Origin: Clostridia bacterium
GTDB lineage: Bacteria; Bacillota; Clostridia; Christensenellales; Aristaeellaceae
Direction: 5' to 3'
Length of the DNA stretch: 64,000 bases
NCBI GenBank assembly: GCA_017410455.1
Contig: JAFQQT010000017.1
Span: 62,001-126,000, forward strand
Shown here: positions 50,385-58,617 of the stretch, piece after piece
Layout of the letters: each line of letters begins with the position of its first letter
How positions within the stretch are numbered: the first letter of the stretch is position 1
Program-made: the position numbers and the translations under genes
The notes under the pieces: generated by a model
Told to the model about the DNA's origin: nothing
Databases searched by the model: none
The model's input: only the letters and a program-made list of their open reading frames with translations

Positions 50385-51467
50385 ATGGAGAAGTATCGCG
50401 TTGGTATCGTGGGCGCGACCGGCATGGTCGGTCAGCGTTTTGTGTCCCTTCTGAAGGATCATCCCTGGTTTGAGGTGACGGCTCTGGCGGCCTCTGCCCG
50501 CTCTGCCGGCAAGACCTATGCCGAGGCCGTGGGCGACCGCTGGGCCTTTGACTGGGAGATCCCCGCGAACGTGAAGGACATGGTCATCATGGATGCGGCG
50601 GACATCGACGCCGTGGGTGAGAAGGTCGATTTCGTTTTCTGCGCCGTGGACATGAAGAAGGACGAGATCCGCGCGCTGGAGGAGGCCTACGCGAAGCACG
50701 AGATTCCCGTGGTTTCCAACAACAGCGCCTGCCGCGGCGTGGAGGACGTGCCCATGGTGGTGCCGGAGATCAACGCGGCCCATCTGGACGTCATCCCTGC
50801 CCAACGCAAGCGTCTGGGCACCCAGCGCGGCTTCATCGCTGTGAAGCCCAACTGCTCCATCCAGAGCTATGTGCCCGCCCTGACCCCCCTGATGGACTTC
50901 GGTCCCGAGAAGGTGAGCGTCTGCACCTACCAGGCCATTTCCGGCGCGGGCAAGACCTTCAAGTCCTGGCCCGAAATGGTGGACAACGTGATCCCCTACA
51001 TCGGCGGCGAGGACGAGAAGAGCGAGAACGAGCCCCTGAAGCTGTGGGGCAAGGTCGAGGACGGCAAGATCGTCAACGCGACCCTGCCCGTCATCAGTGC
51101 CCAGTGCCTGCGCGTGGCCTGTGCTGACGGCCACATGGCGGCGGTGTCCGTTTCTTTCAAAAAGAAGCCGACCATGGAGGAAATCAAGGCCCGTTGGGCG
51201 AATTATGAGACTGAGGCGCAGCGTCTGGGTCTGCCCAGCGCGCCCAAGCCCTTCCTGCAGTACTTTGAGGATCCCACCCGTCCGCAGACCCGCCTGGACC
51301 GCGACTTCCAGAACGGCTTCGGCGTGTCCATCGGCCGCCTGCGCGAGGACAAGCTCTTCGATTACCGCTTCGTGTGCCTGAGCCACAACACCGTGCGCGG
51401 CGCGGCCGGCGGCGCGATGCTGACGGCGGAGCTGCTTTGTGCCAAGGGCTGGATCACCCGCAAGTAA
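50385..51467 (+). CDS. asd: Aspartate-semialdehyde dehydrogenase, archaeal/fungal-type
   Basis: A 360-residue NADPH-dependent enzyme that reduces aspartyl phosphate to aspartate semialdehyde. It starts VGIVGATGMVGQRFVSLL and has the catalytic Cys in VKPNCSIQSYVPAL. The length and features such as GAGKTFKSW fit the archaeal/fungal branch rather than the usual bacterial Asd. The start at 50385 follows GAGGAGG; longer upstream reading runs through the riboswitch and is not real. First gene of the operon. Confidence 0.93.
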   Translation: MEKYRVGIVGATGMVGQRFVSLLKDHPWFEVTALAASARSAGKTYAEAVGDRWAFDWEIPANVKDMVIMDAADIDAVGEKVDFVFCAVDMKKDEIRALEEAYAKHEIPVVSNNSACRGVEDVPMVVPEINAAHLDVIPAQRKRLGTQRGFIAVKPNCSIQSYVPALTPLMDFGPEKVSVCTYQAISGAGKTFKSWPEMVDNVIPYIGGEDEKSENEPLKLWGKVEDGKIVNATLPVISAQCLRVACADGHMAAVSVSFKKKPTMEEIKARWANYETEAQRLGLPSAPKPFLQYFEDPTRPQTRLDRDFQNGFGVSIGRLREDKLFDYRFVCLSHNTVRGAAGGAMLTAELLCAKGWITRK

Positions 51468-51500
51468 CACAACCGACCCTCTGAAGGAGGTTTTCATCGT

Positions 51501-52385
51501 ATGAAGCCCCTGTTTCTTGGCACCGGCACGGCGCTGGTGACGCCCTTCCGCAACGATGAGGTGGACTGGGAGGCTTTTGAGCAGCTGATCGAAGAGCAGA
51601 TCGCAGGCGGCGTGACCGCGCTGATCGCCGCCGGTACCACGGGCGAGCCTTCCACCATGACCTGGGAGGAGCAGCTGAAGGTGATTCGCTTCGTGTGCGA
51701 CAAGGCGGCGGATCGCGCCTGCGTCATCGCAGGTACGGGCAGCAACTGCACCCGCGAGGCCATCGAGGCCGCCAAGGCTGTGCGTGATTTCGGCGCCCAG
51801 GCGCAGCTGTGCGTCACCCCCTACTACAACAAGACCACCCAAGCGGGTCTGGTGGCGCACTACCACGCCATCGCCGACAGCGACACCCTGCCGGTGATCG
51901 TCTACAACGTGCCCAGCCGCACGGGCCTGAACATCCTGCCCGAAACCCTGCAGAAGATCACCGCCCACGAGAACGTGGTGGCCGTGAAGGAAGCCAACGA
52001 CAATTTCGTGCAGGCGATGGAGAAGATCCGCCTCTGCGGCCATCAGGCCACCTTCTATTCCGGCATGGACGAGATGATCGTGCCGCTGATGAACCTGGGC
52101 TTCAAGGGCATCATTTCCGTGCTGTCCAACGTGATGCCCCGGGAAACCGCCGACATGACCGCCCTGGCCCTCGCCGGTGAGTGGGAGAAGGCCAACGCCC
52201 TGCAGCTGAAGTACCTGCCCTTTGTGCATGCGCTGTTCTCCGATACCAACCCCATCCCCGCCAAGACGGCCCTGGCCCTGATGGGCAAGATGTCCGACGA
52301 GGTGCGCCTGCCCCTGGTGCCCATGGGCGAAGCCAACAAGCAGAAGATGGCTGCCATCATGCGCGACCTGGGTCTGATCAAGTAA
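51501..52385 (+). CDS. dapA: 4-Hydroxy-tetrahydrodipicolinate synthase
   Basis: A 294-residue aldolase that condenses pyruvate with aspartate semialdehyde. Motifs are GTGTALVTPF, AAGTTGEPSTM, YYNKTTQAGLVAHY (Tyr), YNVPSRTGLNI and VVAVKEAN with the Schiff-base Lys. AAGGAGG lies 11 bases before the ATG. It is 33 bases after asd and is under the same lysine riboswitch. Confidence 0.96.
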   Translation: MKPLFLGTGTALVTPFRNDEVDWEAFEQLIEEQIAGGVTALIAAGTTGEPSTMTWEEQLKVIRFVCDKAADRACVIAGTGSNCTREAIEAAKAVRDFGAQAQLCVTPYYNKTTQAGLVAHYHAIADSDTLPVIVYNVPSRTGLNILPETLQKITAHENVVAVKEANDNFVQAMEKIRLCGHQATFYSGMDEMIVPLMNLGFKGIISVLSNVMPRETADMTALALAGEWEKANALQLKYLPFVHALFSDTNPIPAKTALALMGKMSDEVRLPLVPMGEANKQKMAAIMRDLGLIK

Positions 52386-52446
52386 AAAAACCCATCGGGA
52401 CGCGGCGTGCTTGTCGCGTCCCTGTCTGTATAAGGAGATGTGTGAT

Positions 52447-53193
52447 ATGAAGATTCTGATTGCGGGCGCGCTGGGCTTCATGGGCCGTGAGGTGGCCCGT
52501 CAGGCGGAGGCGCTGGGCTTTGAGGTGGCCTGCGGCGTGGACATCGTGTCCGGCAATGCGGATTTCCCTCTGTACACCAGCTTTGAGGACTGCCCGCCGG
52601 TGGATGTGATCGTCGACTTCTCCACCTGGAAGCCCGGCGCGGATCTGCTGACCTATGCGCTCAAGCACCGCATCCCCGCCGTCATCGCCACCACCGGCCT
52701 GAGCGAGGAGCAGCTGGCCGCCATCGACGAGGCGGCGAAGGTGATCCCCATCTTCCGCAGCGGCAACATGTCCCTGGGCATCGCGCTCCTGCGCGCCCTG
52801 GCGAAGAAGGCTGCGGCGGTGCTGGGCGAGACCTTCGACATCGAGATCGTCGAAGCGCATCACAACCGCAAGATGGACGCGCCCAGCGGCACGGCGCTGA
52901 TGCTGCTGGACGCGGTGAAGGCGGGCTGCGAGAGCCCCCGCGAGGGCAAGTTCGGCCGCCATGGCCGCGACGCAAAGCGCCAGAAGCCGGAGATCGGCGT
53001 CCACGCCTTGCGCGGCGGTACGGTGACCGGCGAGCATGAGGTGTGCTTCTTCGGCACCTCCGAGCGCATCCGCATCGCCCACAGCGCCGAGAACCGCAGC
53101 GTCTTTGCCGCCGGTGCGCTGAAGGCCGCGGCCTTCCTGGCGGATCAGCAGCCGGGCCTGTATACCATGGATGACGTGGTGGGCAAGCTGTAA
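52447..53193 (+). CDS. dapB: 4-Hydroxy-tetrahydrodipicolinate reductase
   Basis: A 248-residue NAD(P)H-dependent reductase. ILIAGALGFMGREV is the cofactor site, VDFSTWKPG and ATTGLSEEQ are typical, and EAHHNRKMDAPSGTA holds the catalytic His and Lys. The start at 52447 follows AAGGAG. The operon ends here with a UUCG-loop terminator; the later lysine genes (dapL, ddh or dapD route, lysA) are not in the window. Confidence 0.95.
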   Translation: MKILIAGALGFMGREVARQAEALGFEVACGVDIVSGNADFPLYTSFEDCPPVDVIVDFSTWKPGADLLTYALKHRIPAVIATTGLSEEQLAAIDEAAKVIPIFRSGNMSLGIALLRALAKKAAAVLGETFDIEIVEAHHNRKMDAPSGTALMLLDAVKAGCESPREGKFGRHGRDAKRQKPEIGVHALRGGTVTGEHEVCFFGTSERIRIAHSAENRSVFAAGALKAAAFLADQQPGLYTMDDVVGKL

Positions 53194-53202
53194 GCAACAC
53201 AG

Positions 53203-53228
53203 AGCGTTCCCTTCGGGGGACGCTTTTC
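53203..53228 (+). terminator. Terminator of asd-dapA-dapB
   Basis: AGCGTTCCC (53203-53211), TTCG loop, GGGGACGCT (53216-53224), then a T run. Confidence 0.88.
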
Positions 53229-53313
53229 TGATGCGCAGATTCACGCCGAATTGATATGAAGTTGGTTTCCGGTTCATAATAGCAGCGTATATTTTGCTCC
53301 GGGAGGGATTGAT

Positions 53314-53853
53314 GTGGATAAGATCCGTGACTGTTTCAAGGGGCGCGTGGGCGGCTTTGTGCTCTGCGTGCTGGAGATCATCGTTGGCGTGCTGCTGCTC
53401 ATCAACCCCACGGGATTCACCAGCGGCATCATCATCGGTGCTGGCGTGGTGGCTGCGCTCATCGGTGTGGTGAATGTCATCCGCTATTTCTGCACCCAGG
53501 CTGAGGCCGCCGCCCAGGGGCAGCTGCTCTTCCGTGGCCTGGTGATGCTGATCGCGGGCGTGCTGTGCATCACCCAGTACGGCTGGTTCCTCACGGCGTT
53601 CCCGCTGCTGACGGTGCTCTATGCCCTGTGGATGCTGCTGCTGGCGGCCATGAAGCTGCAGCAGATGGCGGACATGCTGCGCCTGAAGGCGGGCCGGTGG
53701 TACATGCCGGCCATCGCGGCGGGGATGGCGGTGCTGCTGGCGGCCGTGATCCTGTGGAACCCCTTCGGCGCGGTCAACGTGGTGTGGACCTTCGTTGCCA
53801 TCTCGCTGATTGCCCAGGCCATTGTGGAGATGGTCGGCGCGTTCCTCAACTGA
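53314..53853 (+). CDS. HdeD/DUF308 family membrane protein
   Basis: A 179-residue protein with six predicted membrane helices arranged as three repeated hairpins (LCVLEIIVGVLLLINPTGF, LFRGLVMLIAGVLCITQYG, AAGMAVLLAAVILWNPFG), the HdeD/DUF308 pattern. These proteins are linked to acid or stress responses in other bacteria; here the role is unknown. It starts with GTG after GGGAGGG, in a single-gene unit. Confidence 0.82.
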   Translation: MDKIRDCFKGRVGGFVLCVLEIIVGVLLLINPTGFTSGIIIGAGVVAALIGVVNVIRYFCTQAEAAAQGQLLFRGLVMLIAGVLCITQYGWFLTAFPLLTVLYALWMLLLAAMKLQQMADMLRLKAGRWYMPAIAAGMAVLLAAVILWNPFGAVNVVWTFVAISLIAQAIVEMVGAFLN

Positions 53854-53889
53854 GCCGAAGGCAGCGGTTGTATTTCTGCGGTACATGCC

Positions 53890-53918
53890 TTGCTTTTTGT
53901 TGCAAAACAGGGTACAAT
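53890..53918 (+). promoter_or_regulatory. Promoter of folT-nth
   Basis: TTGCTT (53890-53895), 17-base spacer, TACAAT (53913-53918). Confidence 0.75.
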
Positions 53919-53945
53919 GCCTCTGTAAGCTGCGATTCGTATCAG

Positions 53946-54061
53946 GCAGAGTAGCTTCTGGCGCGTCAAGTGCTTGTGAACGGGGAGTTGTCACAAGACG
54001 AAGGGGCCTGTTCCGGATTTCCGGATGAAGTCCCCGCGGTGCCAGCGGCGCATCCCGCTGC
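53946..54061 (+). promoter_or_regulatory. Tetrahydrofolate riboswitch
   Basis: The THF (folT) aptamer pattern is present in order: GCAGAGTAG (53946-53954), GCGTCAAGTG (about 53963-53972), GTGAACGGGG, GTTGTCACAAGACGAA (about 53987-54002), GCGGTGCCAG (about 54036-54045) and a closing CTGC (54058-54061). P2 pairs CTGGC with GCCAG. It should repress the folate transporter gene when reduced folate is plentiful. Confidence 0.9.
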
Positions 54062-54075
54062 TATGGTGCAAACTG

Positions 54076-54121
54076 CCTCCTGCGGATCGGTTTCCTTGTC
54101 GACCCGTGAAGGAGGTTTTTT
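54076..54121 (+). terminator. Riboswitch terminator that also hides the folT ribosome binding site
   Basis: CCTCC (54076-54080) with inner CGG/TCG pairs closes on GGAGG (54111-54115), then six T residues. AAGGAGG in its 3' arm is the only ribosome binding site of folT (ATG 54125). Confidence 0.85.
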
Positions 54122-54124
54122 CGT

Positions 54125-54685
54125 ATGCAGAAGGATCGGATGGCATTTTCCATCCAGGTGCTCACGTTCACGGCCATGCTGACTGCGCTGCAGATCGTGC
54201 TGGCGAATCTGTTGCAGATCCCGCTGCTGGGCAAGCAGTACAGCCTGTGGCTGCTGCCCATCGCGGCGGCGGGCGCGCTGCTGGGGCCGGTTCCGGCGAT
54301 GATTGTTGGTGCGCTGGGCGACCTGATCGGCGCGAATCTGTTCCCTCAGGGCGCGTACTTCCCGGGATTCACGCTGACCAATGCGCTGGCGGGGCTGGTG
54401 TGCGGCCTGGTGCTGCACCGGCGCAGGCCCCATGTGCTGCGGGTGATCATCGCCGTGGCGGTGTCGCTGCTGATCGCCTGGCTGCTCAACTCCTTCTGGC
54501 TGAGCCTGCTGGGCTTTGTGCCGGGGCGCAGCTTCTGGGCGTGGGCGGCGGTGCGCGCGGTGAACTACCCCATCGAACTGGTGGTGAACGTCGGCCTGAC
54601 GTTCCTGACGCTGGTGCTGCTGGGGCGTGCCACCCATGTGCTGCCATCACAGATGCGCCTGACGCGCGGGAAGGGGGAGATGTGA
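54125..54685 (+). CDS. folT: Folate-specific ECF transporter substrate-binding component
   Basis: A 186-residue integral membrane S component with about six helices, starting MAFSIQVLTFTAMLTALQIVL. IPLLGKQYSLWLLPIAAAG, GALGDLIGANLFPQG and FTLTNALAGLVCGL are typical of the folate family. It binds folate and works with the shared energy-coupling module EcfAA'T encoded elsewhere. The THF riboswitch upstream confirms the substrate. Its stop overlaps the nth start (TGATG). Confidence 0.92.
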   Translation: MQKDRMAFSIQVLTFTAMLTALQIVLANLLQIPLLGKQYSLWLLPIAAAGALLGPVPAMIVGALGDLIGANLFPQGAYFPGFTLTNALAGLVCGLVLHRRRPHVLRVIIAVAVSLLIAWLLNSFWLSLLGFVPGRSFWAWAAVRAVNYPIELVVNVGLTFLTLVLLGRATHVLPSQMRLTRGKGEM

Positions 54686-55323
54686 TGCGTTTCTCCAAGA
54701 AGGCGATTCTTGCCGAGCTGACCCGGCTGTACCCCGACGCCGGGCCGGAGCTGAACTTCCGAAATCCCTACGAAACGCTGGTGGCGGTGATGCTCTCCGC
54801 CCAGTGTACCGACAAGATGGTCAACCGCGTGACCCCGGCGGTCTTCGAGCGCTACCCCGACGTGGCGGCCATGGCTGCGGCCACCGTGGAGGACCTGCAC
54901 CCGATGGTGAAGAGCTGCGGCTTCAAGTCCAAGGCGGTCAACATCATTGAAAGCTGCAAGCTGATCATGCTCCGCCACGGGGGCGAGATTCCCCGCACCA
55001 TGGAGGAGCTGATGGCCCTGCCCGGCGTGGGGCGCAAGACGGCCAATGTCGTCATGTCCAATGCCTTTGGCGTGCCCGCCATCGCCGTGGACACCCATGT
55101 GTTCCGCGTCAGCAACCGCCTGGGCCTTGCCGAGGCGGAGGACGTGCTGAAAACCGAGCTGCAGCTGCAGCGCGCCATCCCGAAGAAGGACTGGCTGGAC
55201 ATGCACCACCGCATCATCTTCCACGGGCGGCGGGTCTGCAAGGCGCAGCGGCCGCTGTGCGGCGAGTGTACGCTGCGGGAGATGTGCAGGCAGGAGCGGG
55301 CACGGCAGAAGGAAGCCAAATGA
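54685..55323 (+). CDS. nth: Endonuclease III
   Basis: A 212-residue DNA glycosylase/AP lyase for oxidised pyrimidines. The helix-hairpin-helix is LPGVGRKTANVV with catalytic Lys (AQCTDK-MVN region) and Asp (VDTHVFRVSNRL). The iron-sulfur cluster cysteines are at the C-terminus (C-x6-C-x2-C-x5-C in CKAQRPLCGECTLREMC). Normal length. It is co-transcribed with folT, so it is also under the THF riboswitch. Confidence 0.95.
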   Translation: MRFSKKAILAELTRLYPDAGPELNFRNPYETLVAVMLSAQCTDKMVNRVTPAVFERYPDVAAMAAATVEDLHPMVKSCGFKSKAVNIIESCKLIMLRHGGEIPRTMEELMALPGVGRKTANVVMSNAFGVPAIAVDTHVFRVSNRLGLAEAEDVLKTELQLQRAIPKKDWLDMHHRIIFHGRRVCKAQRPLCGECTLREMCRQERARQKEAK

Positions 55324-55331
55324 ATATGAAA

Positions 55332-55366
55332 TCCGGCGGCTGACGCTTCGTGCACCAGTCGCCGGA
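55332..55366. terminator. Terminator of nth
   Basis: TCCGGCGGCTG pairs with CAGTCGCCGGA around a short loop, followed by ACTTTTG and a T-rich tract, between convergent genes. Confidence 0.75.
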
Positions 55367-55391
55367 ACTTTTGTGTGTTTTTGCTGTGGGG

Positions 55392-56918
55392 TTACTCCAT
55401 CCACTGCAGGTCGAAATAGGGGAGGAGTTCGGAGCCATCATCGCCGATGTACTCATAGGAGTCGATGCAGCGCAGGTAGAGCTTGACCTTGTCGCCAGCG
55501 GCGAACTCGGGGGCATCGGTGGAGCGGATGACCACCAGGTTGCTGATGACGCCCGCCTTCGACTTGCTCATGCCGGCGAAGATGAGGTAGCCGGTGGGCG
55601 TGGGCTCCACGGAGCGGATGTGCAGCGTGTAGACCATGTAATCACCCTTGTAGCCCGAGAGCTTGCTGGTGAGGGTCTTGTAGGCGGGGGACACGGCGGA
55701 ATCGCGGATCATGGCGCGCCGGTCGGCCTCGGTGTAGGTGCGGGTGGCGGTGGACTGGAAGCGGCGGGCGGCGTAGCCCTTCTTTTCGAACACGAGGGTG
55801 AAGGTGTACTCGCCCTCGGCGCTGGTATCGATCTTGAAGGAGAATTCGCCGGAGTTGCCGGTGGTGATGGTCTTGTTGTAGCGGCCATCGACGATGCACT
55901 GCACGATGGTCTTGGCCGAGGTGACGCCGGAGATGACGATCTCGTTGCCCGTCAGGCTGGTGGGCAGGGGGCTGGAGAGGGTGATGGGCAGCAGATCCTT
56001 CTGGTAGGTGATGGCGTCGAACACGCCCTCCTCCACCACAACGCCCGCGTTCTCCACCACATAGGTCATCAGCCACACGCCCTCGCGGGGGAGCGTCACG
56101 CTGATGGAGAACTTGCCATCCTTGCCGATGGTGGTTTCATACTGCTCCACGTCGCTGGTGGACATGCGCATCACCACGCCGATGACGCGAAGGCCCGCCG
56201 TGCCGGTGCCCTTGATGGTGAACTTGCCGGTATCGGTCTCCACGGGGGGATGGGCGGTGATGGCCAGCCTGGAAACGCTGGTGATCGGGCGGGGCCAGAT
56301 CTCCAGGAACTCCCAGGTCTTCATCACCTTGTCCAGCGCGCTGCGGTCAGAGGACTTGGCGCTGCGGCCGTAGACCTGGTACTCCAGGTGGATCGTCCAG
56401 CCGTTGCGGATGGACTTGCGCGCATACCCGCGGTAACTTTCGCCATCCACGGTGCGGGTGTATTCCAGCTGAAGGAAGCGACCGGTGTTGTCCATGTTTT
56501 TCCACTCGGCGGATGTGTAGTCGTAGCCCTGAGCGCGGTAAAAGCCGTCCTTATCGGAGGAATGGCCGAGGCGGAAATCCTTGCGGTCATCCGAGGAGAC
56601 CTGGTTGATATCGTAGTACTGGGAGGCGAAGGCGTCCTGCACGGCGGAGATCTCCAGGCACGCGTCGCCCGATTCCGTCCAGGCCTGCAGATACACGCCG
56701 CGTTCGTTCCAGTCGGCCAGAACGCCCTCCACTGTCAGCCCGCGGGCGGAAAGCCAGTCCGCATGATCGGCGAGGTTGTCGGGCGTCAGTATGGTATACT
56801 TGTCCGTGTCGATTTCGCACGATGCGCTGAAATCGTCGAACACAAAGGTCTCCGCCTGCGCGGTGGCGCACAGGCACAGGCCCAGCAGGAGCAGGAGCGT
56901 CAGCGCGAGTTTACGCAT
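55392..56918 (-). CDS. Exported protein with Ig-like domains
   Basis: A 508-residue exported protein: signal peptide MRKLALTLLLLLGLCLCATAQA, an N-terminal domain of about 170 residues (FVFDDFSASCEIDTDKY), then two Ig-like beta domains (about 200-285 and 288-370, with SLTGNEIVISGVT and NSGEFSFKI), and a C-terminal mixed domain. No enzyme motif is recognised. The signal peptide has no lipobox-to-Cys cleavage site, so it is probably secreted or wall-associated. The start at 56918 fits the signal peptide. Confidence 0.75.
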   Translation of the reverse strand: MRKLALTLLLLLGLCLCATAQAETFVFDDFSASCEIDTDKYTILTPDNLADHADWLSARGLTVEGVLADWNERGVYLQAWTESGDACLEISAVQDAFASQYYDINQVSSDDRKDFRLGHSSDKDGFYRAQGYDYTSAEWKNMDNTGRFLQLEYTRTVDGESYRGYARKSIRNGWTIHLEYQVYGRSAKSSDRSALDKVMKTWEFLEIWPRPITSVSRLAITAHPPVETDTGKFTIKGTGTAGLRVIGVVMRMSTSDVEQYETTIGKDGKFSISVTLPREGVWLMTYVVENAGVVVEEGVFDAITYQKDLLPITLSSPLPTSLTGNEIVISGVTSAKTIVQCIVDGRYNKTITTGNSGEFSFKIDTSAEGEYTFTLVFEKKGYAARRFQSTATRTYTEADRRAMIRDSAVSPAYKTLTSKLSGYKGDYMVYTLHIRSVEPTPTGYLIFAGMSKSKAGVISNLVVIRSTDAPEFAAGDKVKLYLRCIDSYEYIGDDGSELLPYFDLQWME

Positions 56919-56963
56919 GGGGGTCACCAGCCTTCCTGATAGAGTCAGAGTTGCATCATTCCA

Positions 56964-56992
56964 ATTATATCACAGTTGCCGGAGACGCGCAA
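56964..56992 (-). promoter_or_regulatory. Promoter of the Ig-like protein gene
   Basis: Minus strand TTGCGC (56992-56987), 17-base spacer, TATAAT (56969-56964). Confidence 0.75.
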
Positions 56993-57009
56993 GGAATCTG
57001 TGTAACAAA

Positions 57010-57522
57010 TCAGCGCAGGCGGCGGGGCGGCCAGAGGGTGAAGGGTACGCGGCCGATGATGGCGCGGCGGTGCAGGGGCCCCACGCGGCGGCTGTCGTTG
57101 GAGGCGTCGCGGTTGTCGCCCAGGACGTAGTACTCCTCCGGCCCGAGGATCACAGGCGGCCGGCTGCGGAAGAAGCGTCTGCGGGCCGGGTCGAGGAATT
57201 CCTCCGGCAGGGGCTTGCCGTCCACATGCAGCACGCCATCGATGACCTCCAGCGTTTCGCCGGGGAGGCCCACAACGCGCTTGACAAAGCGCTGCCTGAG
57301 GAAAGGCAGACGCTTCACCCGCCGGCCTGGAAAATGGCAGATGACCACGTCGAAGCGGCGGGGACGGCCAATCAGATATGGCAGATGCCAGACGAAGGCC
57401 CAGTCGCCGTCGCGCAGGGTGGGCAGCATGCTGCTTCCCTTGATCCGCGACAGCGAAAGCACGAAGGTGCGCAGCAGAAGGGCCAGCATAGTGGCGGCCA
57501 GACAGAAGAGTACGTCGCTCAT
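57010..57522 (-). CDS. lepB: Signal peptidase I
   Basis: A 170-residue serine/lysine peptidase that cuts signal peptides outside the membrane. One N-terminal helix is followed by the catalytic Ser in KGSSMLPTL, the Lys in RFVKRVVGLPG, and the C-terminal box YYVLGDNRDASNDSR. Normal length for the Gram-positive form. Its ATG overlaps the DUF951 stop (ATGA), so the two are co-translated. Confidence 0.95.
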   Translation of the reverse strand: MSDVLFCLAATMLALLLRTFVLSLSRIKGSSMLPTLRDGDWAFVWHLPYLIGRPRRFDVVICHFPGRRVKRLPFLRQRFVKRVVGLPGETLEVIDGVLHVDGKPLPEEFLDPARRRFFRSRPPVILGPEEYYVLGDNRDASNDSRRVGPLHRRAIIGRVPFTLWPPRRLR

Positions 57523-57740
57523 ACGCCGGAAGAGGCAGGGTCAGGCCCCTGCAGCAGCAGCTTCTTGCGGCGCTTGAGGAAGTCCTCGCGGGTGAGCATC
57601 ACGATGCGGCCGCAGCCGGAGCAGCGCATCTTGATGTCCGCGCCGGTGCGGGTCACAGTCCACTCGCTGGCGCCGCAGGGGTGGGGTTTGCGGGTCTGGA
57701 TCAGGTCGCCGATGCGGATCTCCTGAGCGGTGTCGATCAT
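57519..57740 (-). CDS. DUF951 family small protein
   Basis: A 73-residue cytoplasmic protein conserved in Firmicutes: IRIGDLIQTRKPHPCGASEW, then TRTGADIKMRCSGCGRIVMLTR. The CxxC and the Cys in HPCG suggest zinc binding. Its function is unknown. The start at 57740 follows AAGGAGG. It is translationally coupled to lepB. Promoter at 57772-57800. Confidence 0.9.
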   Translation of the reverse strand: MIDTAQEIRIGDLIQTRKPHPCGASEWTVTRTGADIKMRCSGCGRIVMLTREDFLKRRKKLLLQGPDPASSGV

Positions 57741-57771
57741 CGGGGGTTCCTCCTTGGGATGTGTTGTGGAT

Positions 57772-57800
57772 ATTATACCGCATGCAGGCGAATTGCGCAA
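57772..57800 (-). promoter_or_regulatory. Promoter of DUF951-lepB
   Basis: Minus strand TTGCGC (57800-57795), 17-base spacer, TATAAT (57777-57772); four bases from the divergent murI promoter. Confidence 0.8.
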
Positions 57801-57804
57801 GAAG

Positions 57805-57833
57805 TTGCATTTCATTCGTGAAAGGGGTATAAT
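57805..57833 (+). promoter_or_regulatory. Promoter of the murI operon
   Basis: TTGCAT (57805-57810), 17-base spacer, TATAAT (57828-57833). Confidence 0.8.
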
Positions 57834-57864
57834 AGGGGCAGTACAGAGCAAAGGAGGCGGCGGC

Positions 57865-58617
57865 ATGGCGGACGGAAGGCCCATCGGCGTGTTTGACTCG
57901 GGCGTGGGCGGCATTGGCACGCTGGCGGCGCTGATGCGTGAGCTGCCGCAGGAGCGCTTCATCTTCTATGGCGACACGGCCAACGCGCCCTACGGCACCA
58001 AGACCCGCGAGGACTGCATGGCCTGCATCGAGCGGGTGATGGCGCAGCTGCTGGCGCAGGACGTGAAGGCGGTGGTCATCGCCTGCAACACGGCCACGGC
58101 GGTGGCGGCGGCGGAGCTGCGCGCGCGGCACACGCTGCCCATCATCGGCATCGAGCCGGCGCTCAAGCCTGCCCACGAGCTGCGGCACGGCGGCAGCATC
58201 CTCGTGCTGGCCACGCCCATGACGCTCCGGCTGGAGAAGTTCCGCGCCCTCTACGAACGCTACGGCGAGGGGGCCATTCCGCTGCCCTGCCCGGGGCTGA
58301 TGGAGCTGGTGGAGCGCGAGGCCCACGACGAGGCGCGGGCGTACCTGCAGCAGCTGCTTTCGCCCTACGACCTGAACGCGGTGGATGCGGTGGTGCTGGG
58401 CTGCACGCACTATGTGTTCCTGCGGCCGATTCTGGCAGAACTCCTGCCGGAGCGGGTGAAGGTGCTGGATGGCAACGCCGGCACGGCCCGTCAGCTGCGG
58501 CGGGTGCTGGAGGAGCGCGGCCTGCTGGCGGTAGGCCCCGGCGGCGTGTCCCTGCACACCAGCGGCGATGCGCGGGTGGTGCTGCCGGTGATGCGGCGGC
58601 TGCTGGAGAGGGCGTGA
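57865..58617 (+). CDS. murI: Glutamate racemase
   Basis: A 250-residue cofactor-free racemase that supplies D-glutamate for peptidoglycan. Motifs are IGVFDSGVGGIGTLAAL, FYGDTANAPYG, IACNTATAVAA (first catalytic Cys) and VLGCTHYVFL (second catalytic Cys), both intact. AAAGGAGG precedes the ATG. It heads a tightly packed operon with a methyltransferase, a P-loop kinase-like protein and a VOC protein. Confidence 0.95.
   Translation: MADGRPIGVFDSGVGGIGTLAALMRELPQERFIFYGDTANAPYGTKTREDCMACIERVMAQLLAQDVKAVVIACNTATAVAAAELRARHTLPIIGIEPALKPAHELRHGGSILVLATPMTLRLEKFRALYERYGEGAIPLPCPGLMELVEREAHDEARAYLQQLLSPYDLNAVDAVVLGCTHYVFLRPILAELLPERVKVLDGNAGTARQLRRVLEERGLLAVGPGGVSLHTSGDARVVLPVMRRLLERA

Noticed and set aside
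54025-54684. A 432-codon reading of nth with a long N-terminal extension
   Set aside because: The extension is the wrong frame of folT; nth starts at 54685 with the normal family N-terminus.
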